The notes under the pieces are model-generated. The model was not told the DNA's origin. It saw only the letters and a list, made by a program, of their open reading frames with translations, and searched no databases. Position numbers and translations under genes: made by a program. Source: Halichondria panicea (lineage: Eukaryota; Porifera; Demospongiae; Suberitida; Halichondriidae). From it: DNA of 64,000 bases. The DNA lies in the NCBI RefSeq assembly GCF_963675165.1, contig NC_087377.1:17939018-18003017 (forward strand), read 5' to 3'. Positions within the stretch are counted from its first letter, which is position 1; each line of letters begins with the position of its first letter. This document shows, piece after piece, positions 24,507 through 37,036 of the stretch.

Positions 24507-27500
24507 TGGCTAGAACTATAGACACTAATTATAATAAGGCCTAAGTTGTTTATTTTTAGCTATAGATCTAATACTGAAAGTGATTAAAACAACAACATGC
24601 AACAGAGATCTATCTGAAAATAACACACCCAATATCTAGTGTATGTACACATCTATAACTACACAATACTTCTTGGAAAGGACAGACTTGCAGGACTGCA
24701 ATCAGACTTGACTAAGATATGACTTTTGTAGACTCCAGTGACTTCAGATCAGCGATCTATGACCACCCCACACCCCCACAGACTTCAGATGGCATTGTGA
24801 ATCAACACCCACACACAAACATTGATTAACAACTTGTGTCGCAGTATCGGGTATAATTCTACGAGTATATCGTTATGCAGAATTACTTGCTAATAATATT
24901 ATATGCAAACCAATAGCATAATGATATTGGTTGGGGTTCAAGAGCATTGTTCATCTGAATGGGCATCCCCGCCTAGGGGATTAACCCCTCAGCCTTTCGG
25001 GGGTTATATTTTAGCCAGATCTTGTTTTCTTTAAAATGGTATTTTACCACATATCTTTACGTCTATCTTTTGTTTGGGTGAGGAATGAGTCCCTTCGACT
25101 CACAAATACTCCCAAGCTGAGCCCAAACAACCTTTATTGTCATTTATGTACCTTTTATTTACTCAGTCTGACGTATGTTATATTATCTCCATAATATTAC
25201 AGATCTTTCTTTAGTTAGTGTATAGGAAGCCTATCTTGATTTCATGTATACCGGTATAATCATCATTATATAGATAATGTACTAAGGGCATGACGGAATT
25301 AGCTCCATAATTCAGACACAAGACACAACAACCAAAGTTAGAGAAGAACGATTACTTCTCGGCTCTTTCTATAATTATGATGCTGGGAAAAATGTAGCCA
25401 AGGAGTGCATGTGCATGCAGAGCTTGACCATGCAAATAACGCTTGCTGTTAGCACTATTGCTCTGATTCTAAAGGAGTGGCCAGTATAGTAAAGAGGATT
25501 CAGGCCAATTGTGGATATGCGTGGACAAAGCGAGATTTTCTGAGTAGTCTACCGTCGTTGAACTGACTAAAACGCCATGTAAGCTAATATAACATAGCAT
25601 ATGCAGAAGTGATTGTTGCGAGAGAGAGCGTCGGCTAATTAGTTATGTATTCCTCTAATATGGGATGCCAACACTGTAAAGTTAAATTTGGCTGTAATAG
25701 AGACCAGACATCTCTCCTCATGAGGCTATACCACGGCTGAGTTATCTGATTGGAAACGAACCGAATGTCTAACCCAGCGTTTGCCTGCTGCTATGATCAT
25801 TTCTTTTATCGATATATAACTATATGGCATTGGGTTAGGCCATTGGAGTTGGAACCATTGTCCTGCTTCATAGGCACCGCAGCCCCATGTATAACAGTGA
25901 AACTATAGGGTTGTCCTTGATGCAGCGAACGAGCAGGAAGTGGCATGTATTCCACTGTGAAGCAAATGTTGACCACCATTGAATGTCAGAACGTGCAGCG
26001 ACATTCAGGCGGCGAAAGCCGTCTAAGTGATGGAATGTGGTAGATGCATCAATCAGTCACAAACATGCTGAGGTATGTCCAATGAGGGACAGCAACCCCT
26101 TGTCCTCCCCGCCTTTATTTAGTTTAGTGCTCTACAATATTATAGTGAATTCCAATTTAATTGGCCATCCGCCCATCCCTGAGAATTTGCTAAGCTCCAA
26201 GAGGGGGGGGGGCCGTTGCCTGTTCCGCGGTTGTTTCATTATATCCACTGTATAACGCCGTCTGCGGGAGATGAGCACTTTACTATTCCATTGCATGCGC
26301 ACCTATATATAGCAATCATATAATACTGATACGATAATTATACTGCAACATATCGTTGTTGATTCTATCATTGACGCTGGCGTTATAATAGATCAATAAT
26401 AAGCTGCCATGCCATTTGCCTTTTTGCAATGTTAATATATGGGACCTGTCCCTGAGGTTTTATCACCATGCATGCTGCTGCAGGTGTAGTCTTTGGGCGG
26501 AAATTTCATGTAATTTGTAAGGAGCCTTTGACTATATCCCAATCTGTTTACGACATACTAACTACATTGGGTATTATCTGGGTGGTGGCTCGGTTCTGCC
26601 TCCCAGGTTTCGGCTTTTAATGGTGTGCATGCATTACCGCGCTTCCAGCTGTTGAGTGTAACTGGTACCCTTTAGTTTTTGGCCTGCAGATCATGCATGC
26701 ATGGTAATGTCTTTTGTAGGCTGGCCCCTTGCTGCCAGGCATGTTGCAGATAGATATAGGTTACCATTAAAGTTAGGAAATACGGGTAAATTAAAAATGA
26801 TTGTGGTGAATGTAGGATAACATGGGGATGAACTAGAAAATGTAAACAAATACCTGAGAAGTGGAGTAAGTATACTAAACGTGCACAAGCTAGCTGTTTC
26901 ATTGTTTTTGTGCAAGAGAGTATATCGCTCTCTTTGGGGTTATACATGCACTTGTGGGCAGCATGGTTTAATTTATTTTGGTTTGCACATAATTATATAT
27001 ACATACAGAAATCGGAGCTGTAGGTTTCCAGTCCCACCAGCCGTAGCTGCTTTGGGGGGTGGAGTCGACAACACCGAGCGACGCTAGTGCCCCTTATACT
27101 GGGCTATTTTGGAGCGGCTGCATGCTTGGGAATGGGTCTGAGGAGTTGCAAATGTGACACCAGCCCGACATATAATATTCCAGCCTCCATTTTTTTTTTT
27201 TTTTTTTTTACCAATCACGCTGTCCTATATTGCTGCTGCGTCCTCCCGAAGGTTGTGGTCATACGTGGTCCATGATGGAATTTTACTTTTTGCTGAGCTT
27301 GGCGATTGTATATAGCCGTGTACATTAGTAAGCATAAGGGGCATGGCTTGCATGGCTGAGAATAACGGCTGTGCATGTATGCCTAGTTCCAATGTGTTTA
27401 TACCCTATAATAGTGCCACTAGCAATGTATATTATAGTGGCTTGCTCAGCCCTCAGCCCCCCCCCCTTCATGATGGCAATCGATTCCACCATGGAGCGTT

Positions 27501-28888
27501 TGACTATAATGATGGTGTTAGATCGAGACTACTTTCTTCTTTGTTGGGTAGGAAGCTGAGTATCCGTAGTTGAGAACTCCTGATTGTCAGGGTGTTTAGC
27601 AGGCGGGGCATTGATCCGGTACCTGCGGTGAGCCGTGTATAATTTTAAAGTGCTCTTTGCTTGCTTGCTGTAGGGAGGTGCACTTATATCTCCCATGGCT
27701 GTGATGGGTGGCGACCATCGTTTAAGGCCATTACTATCAAGACATGTAGGTTTGCCAATACCGCCTACCCTGCCATTTTATTGAGTTTGCTGCCAGTTAC
27801 CATAACCCGCCTTTTGTCGGTGCCATTTTCTGAGTTTGCCCTGCACTTGTTCCTAAATGTTGTTGAGTTTGCCATACCCCTCCTGTTGTTGGTACCATTT
27901 GTTGAGTTTGCCATAGCTATACCCTACTGAGTTTTGCTGCGTTTGCCATACTCAGAGTTTTCCATACCTGCGAACTTTGCGGAGATACCTGTGGTGCGTG
28001 CAGGAGCAGTTCATAAAGTGTACTGTGGCTCTTTGCTTGCTGAGGTGTATATTGTGTTTGATTGACCTGCCCCGACATTTATTTTGGGGGATGGGCCCAG
28101 GGGGGTATATATGCCATACCCCGCTACTTGAGGTTAACTTGCAATACCAGGGTTTGCCACACCCTACTCGGCTATATTTGTTGAGTGTGTTGCCATTTGT
28201 TGAGTTTGCATTTGCTATACTCTGGTTTATTAGTATGCCATTTGTTGGGTTTTGCCATACTCGCCATTATTGTGCCTCGGTGCACATGCGCAAGCGAGGT
28301 ATACGGTAGTATGTTTGTGTGTGTGTGTCAGTGTAGACTGCTAAAGCTGTTCAAGGATCAATGAAGTGCAAGTAAGAGTTTCTCTATAGGCTTCTAGTCA
28401 TGTTTTCTTGGATTTGCACAATAATCAGTGCTTCGTTCTCGAGTTATGCCTGGTTTTGCTTACTTGGAATGCCAGAGCATGTATCCAAACTTGTTTACCG
28501 AGTGTTGCTACTCTGCGAAGTAGTTAGCTCTGAACTAGAACGCTAGCTAATTGGTAGCTGCACGAGTGAGAAGAGAGCTGCAAGGCTCTGCTGATGGCAG
28601 TCATTAATTTTCTGACAGAGACGATTAATTTTAGACTTGAACTTTTTAACAACAACCTTGGTCGATCATTACCCACTCTGAGTTTGCATGCAGCAAAAAT
28701 GTTCACCAGACCAGGCAAAGCAGACCAGCAGCCTCCCACCACCACATGGTTTTTTAAAAATTGATGAGGCCATAAGGGGTCACTAATCACTCTTTATTAT
28801 GCTGACAATGCAATATTTCGGTACACAACCATTACATCATCAGTAATCGGTTTCTAATTTGCCGTGTGGGCTGGGTGTAACCATAGTA
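24507..28888. other. Gene-poor central region, left part
   Basis: After about 250 bases similar to other A-gene upstream regions, the sequence changes character. No open frame resembles a known protein, and exon-like conservation with the array is absent. I see a poly-T run (27,190-27,209), GC-skewed short hairpins near 24,970-25,005 (aacccc...ggggtt), and a degenerate repeat containing GTTGAGTTTGCCAT (listed separately). Small open frames here are not supported as genes. Confidence 0.5.
27765..28265. repeat. Degenerate GTTGAGTTTGCCATAC repeat
   Basis: At least eight imperfect copies of a unit around TTTGTTGAGTTTGCCATAC. The reverse complement (tatggcaaactcaacaa) recurs at 30,160-30,375 and 31,470-31,690, so the two sides of the central inverted repeat carry this family in opposite orientation. 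Confidence 0.7.
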
Positions 28889-29038
28889 CAACCCCAGGTA
28901 TGTTATGAAGTAGGTCTATACTATACCGTATATATAGCGCTAAATTTTCGGTTATTAGGGATATCAGTGTGGGTCGCCATGAAAATGGTTAGTATGTCAT
29001 TTCTAACTAAAATTCGTTTCAATAACATTCTTCTGCAG

Positions 29039-29391
29039 ATTCATTGAATATGGAGTCTATTATTGGACTGGCTATTGGGATTCCCGCTATCATTCTCCTC
29101 ATAACTCTGGTTGTAATAATATTATTGCTCAGTTTACTGCTCGTGAAGTCAAGAAAGAAAGGCGCCTACACTACAGACCCTGTCATCTATGACACTATAG
29201 ACGACAACAGCTCCCCAGATCCTGTACTAGCTTCTGTCAACACAGCGTATGGTCTAGCAGAAGAGAACACATCAGGTGGCAATGCAGAATATGAAACCAT
29301 CGAAGGTGACTTCACTCCGGACCCTGTACTGACTTCTGACAACCCAGCGTATGGTCTAGCAGAGCCGAGAAGAAATGAAACTCTAGTATAA
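29039..29391 (+). pseudogene. Orphan plus-strand copy of A4 TM/tail exon
   Basis: Open exon after a CTGCAG acceptor, encoding the TM helix (MNMESIIGLAIGIPAI...) and the complete tail with VIYDTI, NTAYGL, AEYETI and NPAYGL. Its protein is identical to the A4 exon at 33029-33381. There is no upstream Ig exon on the plus strand, so it cannot be part of a complete receptor here. It is a by-product of the inverted duplication or of an assembly foldback. Confidence 0.85.
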
Positions 29392-29621
29392 GACTAGTTG
29401 TTCAATTGTACCTTATTATAGTTTCGTATAATTTATAAATCCAGTGACATTGTTTCTTTTAGCATAATTATATTGATTAATGCTGATGATGTAAAAAAAT
29501 GATTAAAATTGCAAACTATGTATATACTGATCTATAGTTCAGAGTACATTGGTTTTGAGGATGGTGCTCTGTTACCAGTAGCATGTGTGTAGTTACATTT
29601 ATATCTGTGCTCCCTAATTTC

Positions 29622-29675
29622 TAGTCGGGCGCCGCCTCCCTCTACCTTTGCCCGGAAGGAGGCGGCGCCCGACTA
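29622..29675. mobile_element. GC-rich hairpin MITE with 9-bp TSD, left copy
   Basis: Perfect 18-base stem TAGTCGGGCGCCGCCTCC with its inverse, 54 bases in all, flanked by the direct repeat CCTAATTTC on both sides. A 9-base target duplication fits a Mutator-like non-autonomous element. The same element lies in the right arm at about 32,744-32,797. Confidence 0.8.
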
Positions 29676-29835
29676 CCTAATTTCAATGGAATTTAATAGC
29701 ATATTAAATGGGGTTAACAACAAGGAGCAGGCCGCAATGACGTCACTCATCTCAACGCATGTGCACTAAAGTTGAAGCCTCGTGGCAGTCTCAGAACTAT
29801 TAGCAGTCACTTTGTGAGCATATCAGACGTCCATC

Positions 29836-29860
29836 ATTCATTCATTCATTCATTCATCTT
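29836..29860. repeat. (ATTC)n microsatellite
   Basis: Six tandem cattcattc-type units; mirrored in the right arm near 32,563-32,584. Confidence 0.8.
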
Positions 29861-29974
29861 CTGTCTACCAATTCTCTCTACCGATTAGTGCCCGGTCATC
29901 GGCCATGGACCCCCCCCCCTCAGTTGGCAGGTACAGAACACCTAAGCCTTTAGCCAAAAGTTACTTAGACACCA

Positions 29975-31081
29975 CCGCAGCTGGCACGTCGATAACCCCT
30001 CTCCATTCTAATACGAATGTGAAAAATCAGGGGCACAATTGACTGCCAAGGTGGTGTAGGATCAATACATATAGTCGCTAACCATGCCTTATACGTACCT
30101 CATGCTCAGTGTAGCTATAGACAATAAATTAATAAATTATATCATGTCGCTGCATGGAGAGTATGGCAAACTCAACAAGTAGCAACAGAGTATGGCAAAA
30201 TCAACATAGCAACAGAGTAAGCCTATGTACGTGCATATAGATGCTTTATTCGTATACCTGTATAGACAATACCTATAATGATCATGTCGCTGCATGGACT
30301 CAAACAGATAAGAGTATGAGTATGGCAAACTCAACAAATAGCAACAGAGTATGGCAAACTCAACAATGGCAGGGTATAGCAAACCACTGCCAAGGTGGTG
30401 TAGGATCAAATGCTTTATACGTAGTTAAGTACCTAGCTATATACAGTACATGTCATGTCGCTCCACGGACAGCGGCCAACTCAACAAGGTACGGCAAACA
30501 CAGCAAATGGCAGGGTGATGGCAGACCCAACAAATGCCAGGTACCGGCAGGGTGATGGCATACCCACAAATGCCAGGGTGATGGCATACCCAACAAATGC
30601 CAGGGTAATGGCAGACCCAGGGTGATGGCATACCCAACAAATGCCAGGGTAATGGCAGACCCAGGGTGATGGCATACCCAACAAATGCCAGGGTAATGGC
30701 AGACCCAGGGTGATGGCATACCCAACAAATGCCAGGGTAATGGCAGACCCAGGGTGATGGCATACCCAACAAATGCCAGGGTAATGGCAGACCCAGGGTG
30801 ATGGCATACCCAACAAATGGCAGGGTGATGGCAGACCCAACAAATGCCAGGGTGATGGCATACCCAACAAATGGCATACTAACAAACTGCCGAGTGTGCA
30901 TGTTAATAAATGCCGACTGTAGCAAACGCAACAACTGGCAGGGCGTGGCAAACCCAGCAAATGAAAGCACCACAGGAGACACAAAGTTATTATACCAGGC
31001 AGACTAGATCAGTAATTTCTCATCAGCCCCCTCATCACTTTTAGCCTTCCCCCCAAAAGTTCATTATTCATTATTTGTTAG
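29975..31081. repeat. Direct 1.1-kb duplicate D1, abutting the gap
   Basis: Practically identical to 31,282-32,391 at a constant offset of 1,310 bases, with one 3-base difference near the start. D1 runs into the 200-N gap and D2 begins right after it. Confidence 0.9.
30560..30850. repeat. 44-bp minisatellite (D1)
   Basis: About five tandem units of gggtaatggcagaccca followed by gggtgatggcatacccaaca and aatgcca. Since 44 is not a multiple of three, the three minus-strand frames rotate and give long repetitive open frames that are not genes. Repeated at 31,870-32,160 in D2. Confidence 0.9.
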
Positions 31082-31281
31082 NNNNNNNNNNNNNNNNNNN
31101 NNNNNNNNNNNNNNNNNNNNNNNNNNNNNNNNNNNNNNNNNNNNNNNNNNNNNNNNNNNNNNNNNNNNNNNNNNNNNNNNNNNNNNNNNNNNNNNNNNNN
31201 NNNNNNNNNNNNNNNNNNNNNNNNNNNNNNNNNNNNNNNNNNNNNNNNNNNNNNNNNNNNNNNNNNNNNNNNNNNNNNNNN
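31082..31281. other. Assembly gap of 200 N
   Basis: Exactly 200 N, a conventional placeholder length rather than a measured distance. Confidence 0.99.
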
Positions 31282-32391
31282 CCGCAGCTGGCACGTCGAT
31301 AATAACCCCTCTCCATTCTAATACGAATGTGAAAAATCAGGGGCACAATTGACTGCCAAGGTGGTGTAGGATCAATACATATAGTCGCTAACCATGCCTT
31401 ATACGTACCTCATGCTCAGTGTAGCTATAGACAATAAATTAATAAATTATATCATGTCGCTGCATGGAGAGTATGGCAAACTCAACAAGTAGCAACAGAG
31501 TATGGCAAAATCAACATAGCAACAGAGTAAGCCTATGTACGTGCATATAGATGCTTTATTCGTATACCTGTATAGACAATACCTATAATGATCATGTCGC
31601 TGCATGGACTCAAACAGATAAGAGTATGAGTATGGCAAACTCAACAAATAGCAACAGAGTATGGCAAACTCAACAATGGCAGGGTATAGCAAACCACTGC
31701 CAAGGTGGTGTAGGATCAAATGCTTTATACGTAGTTAAGTACCTAGCTATATACAGTACATGTCATGTCGCTCCACGGACAGCGGCCAACTCAACAAGGT
31801 ACGGCAAACACAGCAAATGGCAGGGTGATGGCAGACCCAACAAATGCCAGGTACCGGCAGGGTGATGGCATACCCACAAATGCCAGGGTGATGGCATACC
31901 CAACAAATGCCAGGGTAATGGCAGACCCAGGGTGATGGCATACCCAACAAATGCCAGGGTAATGGCAGACCCAGGGTGATGGCATACCCAACAAATGCCA
32001 GGGTAATGGCAGACCCAGGGTGATGGCATACCCAACAAATGCCAGGGTAATGGCAGACCCAGGGTGATGGCATACCCAACAAATGCCAGGGTAATGGCAG
32101 ACCCAGGGTGATGGCATACCCAACAAATGGCAGGGTGATGGCAGACCCAACAAATGCCAGGGTGATGGCATACCCAACAAATGGCATACTAACAAACTGC
32201 CGAGTGTGCATGTTAATAAATGCCGACTGTAGCAAACGCAACAACTGGCAGGGCGTGGCAAACCCAGCAAATGAAAGCACCACAGGAGACACAAAGTTAT
32301 TATACCAGGCAGACTAGATCAGTAATTTCTCATCAGCCCCCTCATCACTTTTAGCCTTCCCCCCAAAAGTTCATTATTCATTATTTGTTAG
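31282..32391. repeat. Direct 1.1-kb duplicate D2
   Basis: Second copy of D1 with the same minisatellite. It continues past the D1 end without a break into 32,392-32,484, which includes a perfect 12-base hairpin (CCATAGATTGAA / TTCAATCTATGG). Confidence 0.9.
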
Positions 32392-32484
32392 GTGTGGCCT
32401 AAATTAATGAGCCACACCCACTGTATATTAGGCAGTGGTCTACAATTAATGAGTTACACCATAGATTGAAGAGTTCAATCTATG

Positions 32485-33531
32485 GTACCTGCCAACTGAG
32501 GGGGGGGGGTCCATGGCCGATGACCGGGCACTAATCGGTAGAGAGAATTGGTAGACAGAAGATGAATGAATGAATGAATGAATGATGGACGTCTGATATG
32601 CTCACAAAGTGACTGCTAATAGTTCTGAGACTGCCACGAGGCTTCAACTTTAGTGCACATGCGTTGAGATGAGTGACGTCATTGCGGCCTGCTCCTTGTT
32701 GTTAACCCCATTTAATATGCTATTAAATTCCATTGAAATTAGGTAGTCGGGCGCCGCCTCCTTCCGGGCAAAGGTAGAGGGAGGCGGCGCCCGACTAGAA
32801 ATTAGGGAGCACAGATATAAATGTAACTACACACATGCTACTGGTAACAGAGCACCATCCTCAAAACCAATGTACTCTGAACTATAGATCAGTATATACA
32901 TAGTTTGCAATTTTAATCATTTTTTTACATCATCAGCATTAATCAATATAATTATGCTAAAAGAAACAATGTCACTGGATTTATAAAATTATACGAAACT
33001 ATAATAAGGTACAATTGAACAACTAGTCTTATACTAGAGTTTCATTTCTTCTCGGCTCTGCTAGACCATACGCTGGGTTGTCAGAAGTCAGTACAGGGTC
33101 CGGAGTGAAGTCACCTTCGATGGTTTCATATTCTGCATTGCCACCTGATGTGTTCTCTTCTGCTAGACCATACGCTGTGTTGACAGAAGCTAGTACAGGA
33201 TCTGGGGAGCTGTTGTCGTCTATAGTGTCATAGATGACAGGGTCTGTAGTGTAGGCGCCTTTCTTTCTTGACTTCACGAGCAGTAAACTGAGCAATAATA
33301 TTATTACAACCAGAGTTATGAGGAGAATGATAGCGGGAATCCCAATAGCCAGTCCAATAATAGACTCCATATTCAATGAATCTGCAGAAGAATGTTATTG
33401 AAACGAATTTTAGTTAGAAATGACATACTAACCATTTTCATGGCGACCCACACTGATATCCCTAATAACCGAAAATTTAGCGCTATATATACGGTATAGT
33501 ATAGACCTACTTCATAACATACCTGGGGTTG
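32485..33531. repeat. Right arm of central inverted repeat
   Basis: Inverse of 28,889-29,934. It contains the 3' end of A4, its downstream region, the GC-rich hairpin MITE and the ATTC tract. Only this arm continues into a complete receptor gene, so it is the parental copy. Confidence 0.9.
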
Positions 33532-33851
33532 CATTCACCTCCACACTGATATCCCTGGTAACTGTTCCGGCTGCATTAGTCCCCACACATGTGTACGTGC
33601 CGGCATTGGCTGACGTAGCACTGTCGATAGTTACTTGAGACTTAAACGGTGCATCAAAAGGTGTGAAAATATCGATACCAGTTCCTGAAGAGAGCACATT
33701 GCCATCTTTACGCCATGTAATTGTCGGTAGGGGGATTCCTATAATCTCACACTCCACCTCCAGTTCAGCGCCTTCTATTGTGTTTGTCGATGAACTAAAG
33801 TTTGTGAGAAACGGCTCGACTGTAGAGGAGGGAGGGGGGTCAAGTAAATGT

Positions 33852-33897
<46 letters not shown>

Positions 33898-34080
33898 CTA
33901 TAAATTAACTTACTGCAAAATACAAATGTCTCTTGGACAAATTCAGTGGAATCACTTAAAAGTTCGCATCTGTACACTGCATCATCTTCCATTACGATAT
34001 TAGACAGTTGTATCTGAAATGGGTACATGTAATTAACATAAAGTATCCACCCTAGCCTTTGCATTAAGATTTCTGGATTT

Positions 34081-34126
34081 CGACTAATCACAAAACTTGT
34101 ATACATACAAGTTTTGTGATTAGTCG
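34081..34126. repeat. Perfect 22-bp palindrome in A4 intron 6
   Basis: Arm CGACTAATCACAAAACTTGT plus AT, two-base loop, then the exact inverse. A8 has only a decayed version at about 59,068-59,103 and A7 only one arm-like stretch. Confidence 0.9.
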
Positions 34127-34970
34127 TATTAAGCATGTCATTGGAAAGGTAATTCTGAGAGCTATTGAATGCATCAATTAGTTTTTAAATTGGACAATCT
34201 GAGCACAAATTATGGGCTCTTAAAGATAGCTACCATGAAATAAAAATAAAAAACTCACCTGGTCGGCAAAGGTTTGTGAGACTTTTTGGAAGTTCCCCTC
34301 TCCTGGAGTGATGACGTTGCGCCCCATTAGAAATCTTACTTCAGGCGGTGGGAAGCCGTTGGTGTGGCAAGTCATGGTGACAGTGCTGGCGTTGAGTAGA
34401 CACATGGCAGCAGGGTTGTCAATAACTGACAAGCTCAATGAAGAAATTGGATCACTAGTGGCAGCTGAAGAGGAAGAATAAACCATAAAGAAGAGGTTTT
34501 TAACACTAAAACAAAATCAATAGTATATCTTAATTAATTGTGTATACAATTGTACCTGGTACAGTAATGTACAGGTCTGGAAGAACCCCGCTTCCAGCAA
34601 GATTGGTAAAGGTAGCAGAATAATTTCCTGATGTTTCGATGGTCAGATTAGTCACGGTCAACATAAACGTGAAGGGAGATGCCGCATTAACATCACTGCA
34701 AGGGTTGGTGATAGTGTACTGGTCTCCACTAGCAATGTTCGAGTCCTTGAAGGACCACTGTACACTCGGGCATGGGTCAGCCTCCACAGACACAGGTACT
34801 GCTACCTCGGTCCCAAAGTCACCCATAAAGAGAGTACCAACTTGTCTGTCTCTCACTGCTCCAATGACAGTCTCATTGAAAGCCAGGGCAATGGGTGGAA
34901 CTGTGTGAAACAAACTGATATTGAACACGCATAATTATACATGTACATGGTAAATTAAAGATGCATAATA

Positions 34971-35364
34971 AGTACTTAGGAAAAGGGCCCTTAAGCACGT
35001 AATTATCAATTTGTGCTATGTTCAAAAATAAGAGAGTGATATCTAGGGCAAACTGCTTTTTTTTATATGCAAAGCTTAACCTTTCTTCTAACTGCCTGCA
35101 AAGTTTTGGCCCTCTGTGATGCTTTAAACAAATGTTGAAGAAACACACCAAACGACCATCTTTTGAATGTAGAAATTAACCTTTGAACGTTGATTTCTCA
35201 AAACGTCACTTCAGTACTACTAACCCTTCACCATAAATATCTCAGGCTATGAAAGTGCAAACTGTTCAATTCTGGTATCATTTTGAAGCCAAAGCTCTGC
35301 TCTATCCAATTAAGCAATAAAATTAAATTTTATATTTAGCTTAAGGGCCCTATTCCTAAGTACT
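34971..35364. mobile_element. MITE in A4 intron 4
   Basis: Ends AGTACTTAGGAAAAGGGCCC and, inverted, GGGCCCTATTCCTAAGTACT. The matching intron in A1, A2 and A3 lacks it. Interior AT-rich with no protein. Target duplication unclear, possibly TA. Confidence 0.8.
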
Positions 35365-35749
35365 ATCACGTATAGCAAACTGCTTATAGAACATGTATAC
35401 ATTCAAATAAAAGCAATGGTATAACAATTAGCAATGGTATAAGGTATAATTATGTTACCTGGAGCTCTGACCTCCAACAACCAGGCAGCATTGTCTTCAG
35501 ACACTGTATTACTGACAAAGCACTGGTACACTCCAGAGTGACTGACTTGAGGGTTTGCAATAGTCAGCATAGTGTCATCAAAGACAATTCCAACGAATGA
35601 AGAGTCAATTATAACTCCATTAAAGTACCATGCTGTTGAGGTTTCAGGGTAGCCAGTGTTGGCACAGGAGAAGGTAGTAGCAGGGCCTCGTCCTACAATC
35701 ACTTCACGAACGTTTGTCTCCAAGGGATCCATCATTATCACGGCTTTCC

Positions 35750-35910
<161 letters not shown>

Positions 35911-37036
35911 ACAACTCACGTTGCACTGTGACTGTTCCACTACTGATAACAGTGACTTGGCCCTCTCTGCATTCCAGAGTGACTACAGCTGGGGGAGGGG
36001 GGAGGTTTGTGATTATACCCACTCCTTCGTTGGAAACAGCATTGGAACCACCACTATTAGAGAAAGTACAAACACGATTTAGTGTCCCTCGTGAAGCAAC
36101 ATAGCTGAACTCAAAGTTCTCGTCCTCTCCCTCTGCAGAAAAAGCCGTGAGATCTCCTATTTCCTTGTACACAAAATCCATTCCATTTACTAGTCCAGTA
36201 CCGTTGACAAAATATGTCTGATTGCTTTTCACTGATTTGTGCATTCGAGCATTCCTTACTTCACAGTGATAATCGTGTGGGAAAGTTTCAATATCTCGAA
36301 TATAGGCCCATCTTCCACCCTCCAGAAACCTTATGGCATTAGTGACCCGGTTCTCAACTAAAAGTGTACCGTCTTGATACCACACAATGTCTGGAGGTGG
36401 CTGCGAGTCCCCAACCCTGCACTCAAGAGCTATGTCGATACCAAATCCAGCAGTAGGAAGTGCAGTTGGTACAAACGTACGCACTTCCTCAGCTGGCATA
36501 AAACCACCGAAAACTGTAAAGAAAGAAAAATGATTATTACACAATATTATTTAAAATGTAGGAGCATGAATTGCTTACATGCATAGTGGACAGTGATGTC
36601 TCTACTGCGGATGGTTGCAATGAAGCCAGGCTCTCCAATGGTGTTAGTAGCCTCACAGCGATAGATAACTCCAACCATGGAAGCATGTACTCCCTCAGTG
36701 ATATTTTGAAACAAGAAGATACCATTTGAAAGCATAAAGCCAGCGTCAACCACATCATCTCCCCTGTATCAAGTCACGGTAGGTGTAGGGGTTCCAGAAA
36801 CATCGCATTGTAAGCTAAGATCTGAATTAGATCCATCTTCATTAGTTGCAAAGACAACCACATCTTCTTGCTCACTGTTGAAACTAGGAGCCACTCCTAC
36901 CTCTGTGTATTAGTATGTATAGTCTACCTATAATATAAGAAGTTGATCTCTCACCTGTGTGTGCAGAGAACACAATATTGGTGCTGTAGATGCAGAGAAA
37001 GACCAGAACTCCTCCACTTGCTGTCATGACAGCCAT

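Larger units (their letters stand above)
28889..29934. repeat. Left arm of central inverted repeat
   Basis: Reverse complement of 32,485-33,531, essentially identical where compared. The outer limit falls inside the last ten or so bases of the A4 final Ig exon (caaccccag). It therefore holds that exon edge, the intron and the whole TM exon, but no Ig domain. Confidence 0.9.

Noticed and set aside
24955-25005. tRNA-like or terminator-like GC stem
   Set aside because: Only a short aacccc/ggggtt stem; no cloverleaf could be built.
28524-28790. 88-residue minus-strand frame
   Set aside because: No similarity to the array, no splice context and ordinary chance length for this region.
30437-30984. 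Minus-strand frames with repeated LGMPSPW / VCHYPGICW
   Set aside because: Produced by a 44-base minisatellite rotating through three frames; identical frames recur in the duplicate at 31,747-32,294 and no gene context exists.
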